From the NCBI RefSeq assembly GCF_016858305.2, contig NZ_CP074436.1:1818001-1882000 (forward strand): a stretch of 64,000 bases of DNA. Reading direction: 5' to 3'. Both the position numbers and the translations under genes were made by a program. Below the pieces are notes generated by a model that saw only the letters and a list, made by a program, of their open reading frames with translations, ran no database searches and was not told where the DNA came from. Positions 61,703-64,000 of this stretch are shown here, one piece after another; positions within the stretch are counted from its first letter, which is position 1, and every line of letters begins with the position of its first letter. The stretch comes from Polaribacter sp. Q13. GTDB taxonomy: Bacteria; Bacteroidota; Bacteroidia; Flavobacteriales; Flavobacteriaceae.

Positions 61703-63802
61703 CTATTTTTTAGTTTTAGTTTTAATTATTTTTAAATCATTGCAAGCTGATATATATTGAGCAGCAGACCAAGCTTGATATGCTTTTCCCATCGGTTTTC
61801 CGGTAGTTCCATGTGCCCATTCTGTAAACTCCCATTCTTCAGTAATTCCTTCTTTATTGATTAAAGCCAGTTTGTGTAACTCTTCTATTGCGATGTCTTT
61901 AAACCCTAATTTATTTACAAACTTTACCCAAAAACCACCTACAAATGGCCAAATACCTCCATTATGATAATGGTTGGGTAAATTCAGAAGATTTACAGTG
62001 TAATAAGGTTTCCAGTCTGGATCTCCAGGACTTACCACCGGGTATACATTTGCCACCGGAAATGGATCATTTACCCCAACACCCAACATAAATTTAAAGG
62101 TTTGATGCGCTTTTTCTGCATCTATAGTTCCGTGTAAAAAGGCCAATACATTTCCTAAAACATCACAACGCCAGCTAAAATCGAAAGGAGTAGTTTGTGC
62201 AATTAAATAAGAAGTATCTCCTAATGTAAATTGCTTCTCTGCAAAAGAAACCGATTGAAATAATTTTTGTTGAGTTGAAGGCCAAAAATTCTGTACTATC
62301 TCTTTTTTAATTACCTGAGACCATCTAATATGTTCCCCTGCATCCTCATGATTTCCTAACATTTCTAACATACGTCCGAAACACACATTAGATCTATACC
62401 AAAGAATTTCATCGTATAAAATATTATAACTTCTACCAAATAAATCTGTCCAGTCTCCTGCTTCCGGAATTTCTAAAAGGGCATCATTATTACTATCATG
62501 TGCTCCTAACCAACGCATGGTTTCCTTAATATCTCCAATATATTTTCTTAAGAAATCTATATCTTTGGTAACATTAACATATTCATAAAAAGCAATTACT
62601 ACCCAAATACCACTATCTATAGAACAAATTCCACCAACTCCAGAATAATCTGGCTCACCATCTTTTAATCTAACATTTGCAGGTATTTGTCCATTTCTAG
62701 AAATATTATCTATTAAGGTGACTAATGTCTGTCTTTGGCATTTGTGAATTTCTTCATCATCAATTAAAGACAGCGAACCAATGACTGTAATTGCGCCATC
62801 TCTAGCCCAAACACTATGATAATTTTCATCGGTACCATTAGGAATATTATCCTTTATAGAACATGCAGAAAAACCAAGCGGCGTAATATTTTTCTTAAGG
62901 GCTTCAATTGCTTTTATATATCCTTCTTTAATTAATGCTACTTTTTCATCGGTATCTTCTTGTGTAAAATTCTCTTTCTCTTTTTTGATAAAAAAATCTT
63001 CTGAGTGATCTATTACAACATCATTAATTGCCTTTTCTGGTAAAATTCCGTAGAAAATTAATCCCTCTACAACTCCATCTCCTTTTTCTTTTTCTGTATG
63101 ATATACCTTTTTATGCTTTGTGTATAAGTACAACTCTTCATGAGCATTTGCAACCACAATTCCGAATACATCTTTTAAATCGAACATGGCAGAATCATTA
63201 CCACTATCTCCTGCAACTAAAACCTGATTAGATTTAAGTTTCAAGCGTCTTAATAGCCAACGTAAAGCGTTTCCTTTATTAGCCCATTTTGGTAATACGT
63301 CTAAAAATTTATTGCCCGAATACACAATATTAACATCCATGTCTGCATCTGCAAAATCTTGCTCTATACTTTCTATAAGTTCATTACTTGCATCATGAAA
63401 AAAATAGCTTCTTTTATAGGAGTGTTGAAATTTACTTGGTTGGTCACTAATAGGATGTTCTATTTTATGAATAATACTTTCAACAGATTCTAAATTCCAA
63501 CCATCATCTAAAACATCATTAAATTCTTTTTCTACTGCCCCTTTTTTATAATTATAGATATGAGTTCCTACCCCAGAAATAATATAATCTGGTTTTGGAA
63601 GTACCTTTTTTTCTATTAAATCTAAAACATCATCAATTAAACGCCCCGTATTGTAAGTTAGAAGTACATCGTTTTCATCTTCATATTTTTCCCATATTTT
63701 TTTAAAGTTACTTTTATAAGTATGAAAATCTATTAAGGTATTATCAATATCAAATGATAATAATTTTATTTTATTTTCAATTTTTACGCTTTTTACAGTC
63801 AT
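61703..63802 (-). CDS. HAD-IIB phosphatase fused to a six-hairpin glycosidase domain
   Basis: A 699-residue two-domain enzyme. Residues about 10-275 are a HAD-IIB (sucrose-phosphatase/Cof type) phosphatase with DIDNT (18-22), NTGR (motif II Thr), and GDSGND (about 199-204). Residues about 300-690 form an (alpha/alpha)6 glycosidase-like domain: SVWARDGAITVIGSLSL, DYSGVGGICSIDSGIWVVIA, EIPEAGDWTDLFGRS, NHYHNGGIWPFVGGFW; similar to GH100/GH15/debranching-type enzymes. It starts 4 bases before the GT4 gene. The phosphatase would dephosphorylate the disaccharide-6-phosphate; the glycosidase might split the same sugar. Confidence 0.85.
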   Translation of the reverse strand: MTVKSVKIENKIKLLSFDIDNTLIDFHTYKSNFKKIWEKYEDENDVLLTYNTGRLIDDVLDLIEKKVLPKPDYIISGVGTHIYNYKKGAVEKEFNDVLDDGWNLESVESIIHKIEHPISDQPSKFQHSYKRSYFFHDASNELIESIEQDFADADMDVNIVYSGNKFLDVLPKWANKGNALRWLLRRLKLKSNQVLVAGDSGNDSAMFDLKDVFGIVVANAHEELYLYTKHKKVYHTEKEKGDGVVEGLIFYGILPEKAINDVVIDHSEDFFIKKEKENFTQEDTDEKVALIKEGYIKAIEALKKNITPLGFSACSIKDNIPNGTDENYHSVWARDGAITVIGSLSLIDDEEIHKCQRQTLVTLIDNISRNGQIPANVRLKDGEPDYSGVGGICSIDSGIWVVIAFYEYVNVTKDIDFLRKYIGDIKETMRWLGAHDSNNDALLEIPEAGDWTDLFGRSYNILYDEILWYRSNVCFGRMLEMLGNHEDAGEHIRWSQVIKKEIVQNFWPSTQQKLFQSVSFAEKQFTLGDTSYLIAQTTPFDFSWRCDVLGNVLAFLHGTIDAEKAHQTFKFMLGVGVNDPFPVANVYPVVSPGDPDWKPYYTVNLLNLPNHYHNGGIWPFVGGFWVKFVNKLGFKDIAIEELHKLALINKEGITEEWEFTEWAHGTTGKPMGKAYQAWSAAQYISACNDLKIIKTKTKK

Positions 63803-64000
63803 TTCATTGTGTTTTTAAGAGAGAATCATCAATAACACTGAATTTAATTAAAAATTAAAGAGCAACCAAAACTTAAGCGACCTATCGTTATTTGTAGCCC
63901 CATTTTTATGATTGTGATAATTATGACTATCAAAAAATAGTAAATAGAGAATGATAAAAATTATTTTCATAATTTACCTCCTATAAAAATAAACCTTGTT

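Noticed and set aside
63803..64000. Gene at the right edge
   Set aside because: Only short frames with stops in all phases; nothing supportable in these 198 bases.

Overview
The window is chromosomal DNA of a marine-type Flavobacteriia member, most likely Polaribacter or a close relative. The evidence is very low GC, the absence of Shine-Dalgarno sequences, promoters of the Bacteroidetes form (TTG, then about 19 bp, then TAnnTTTG), and many family-restricted genes (DUF2851, DUF4159, DUF4834, DUF5683, DUF6122, YfhO, WbqC, large signal peptidase I). No rRNA, CRISPR array, transposase or prophage was seen. Most genes are housekeeping; the less ordinary content lies in the intergenic repeats, a small accessory pocket near 23-25 kb, and a sugar cassette at the right end.

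Region 1 (1-7430, minus strand) is the translation/transcription supercluster, read right to left: tRNA-Thr(UGU), Tyr, Gly, Thr(GGU), tuf, tRNA-Trp, secE, nusG, rplK, rplA, rplJ, rplL and the 5' part of rpoB. A near-consensus promoter sits before the first tRNA. Upstream lie rpsU, a Xer recombinase and a ribosome hibernation factor. Region 2 (7430-13800, mostly minus) carries a repeat-rich gap, an acyl-CoA dehydrogenase, a helix-hairpin-helix protein, an AGCS symporter, an RmlD-like reductase and a PspC/K+ channel pair. Region 3 (13966-23109, plus) holds uvrA, a LOG-family protein, an M1-peptidase-like outer-membrane protein without the zinc motif, and a fused alpha/beta 2-oxoacid dehydrogenase E1.

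Region 4 (23110-24718) is the accessory pocket: small unknown genes, a 127-bp element with inverted termini, and a Crp/Fnr regulator broken by frameshifts. Region 5 (24719-35033) returns to core genes: DUF2851, nitroreductase, pepD, then parA-parB-DUF5683-dapB-lepB-WbqC, an intact Crp/Fnr protein and DUF6122. Region 6 (35024-41641, minus) is a surface-glycan operon (DUF4834, YfhO, two GT4 glycosyltransferases, a flippase). Region 7 (41819-56415) mixes an outer-membrane protein, acetyltransferase, rsmE, DUF4159, a bile-acid-type symporter, acyltransferase, a NagZ/beta-lactamase fusion, a DnaQ-like exonuclease, PPK2, an FAD oxidoreductase and an MscS channel.

Region 8 (56989-59241) is a compact operon of a retropepsin-like protease, RimK and an aspartoacylase-like protein, suggesting a protein or peptide tail modification system. 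Region 9 (59447-63802, minus) is a three-gene cassette: a phosphatase-glycosidase fusion, a sucrose/mannosylfructose-phosphate-synthase-like GT4 enzyme and a PfkB fructokinase. It probably makes and recycles a fructose-containing disaccharide.

The intergenic DNA carries several dispersed repeat families: three copies of a hairpin element with the core GTTTGAGCTC, heptanucleotide tandem arrays that start at or right after stop codons, CTTTGCAACTTT-type elements beside those arrays, a 16-bp perfect inverted repeat, and a pair of 36-bp repeats. The hairpin family, whose stem changes in sequence but keeps pairing, and the 127-bp element are the best candidates for something undescribed.
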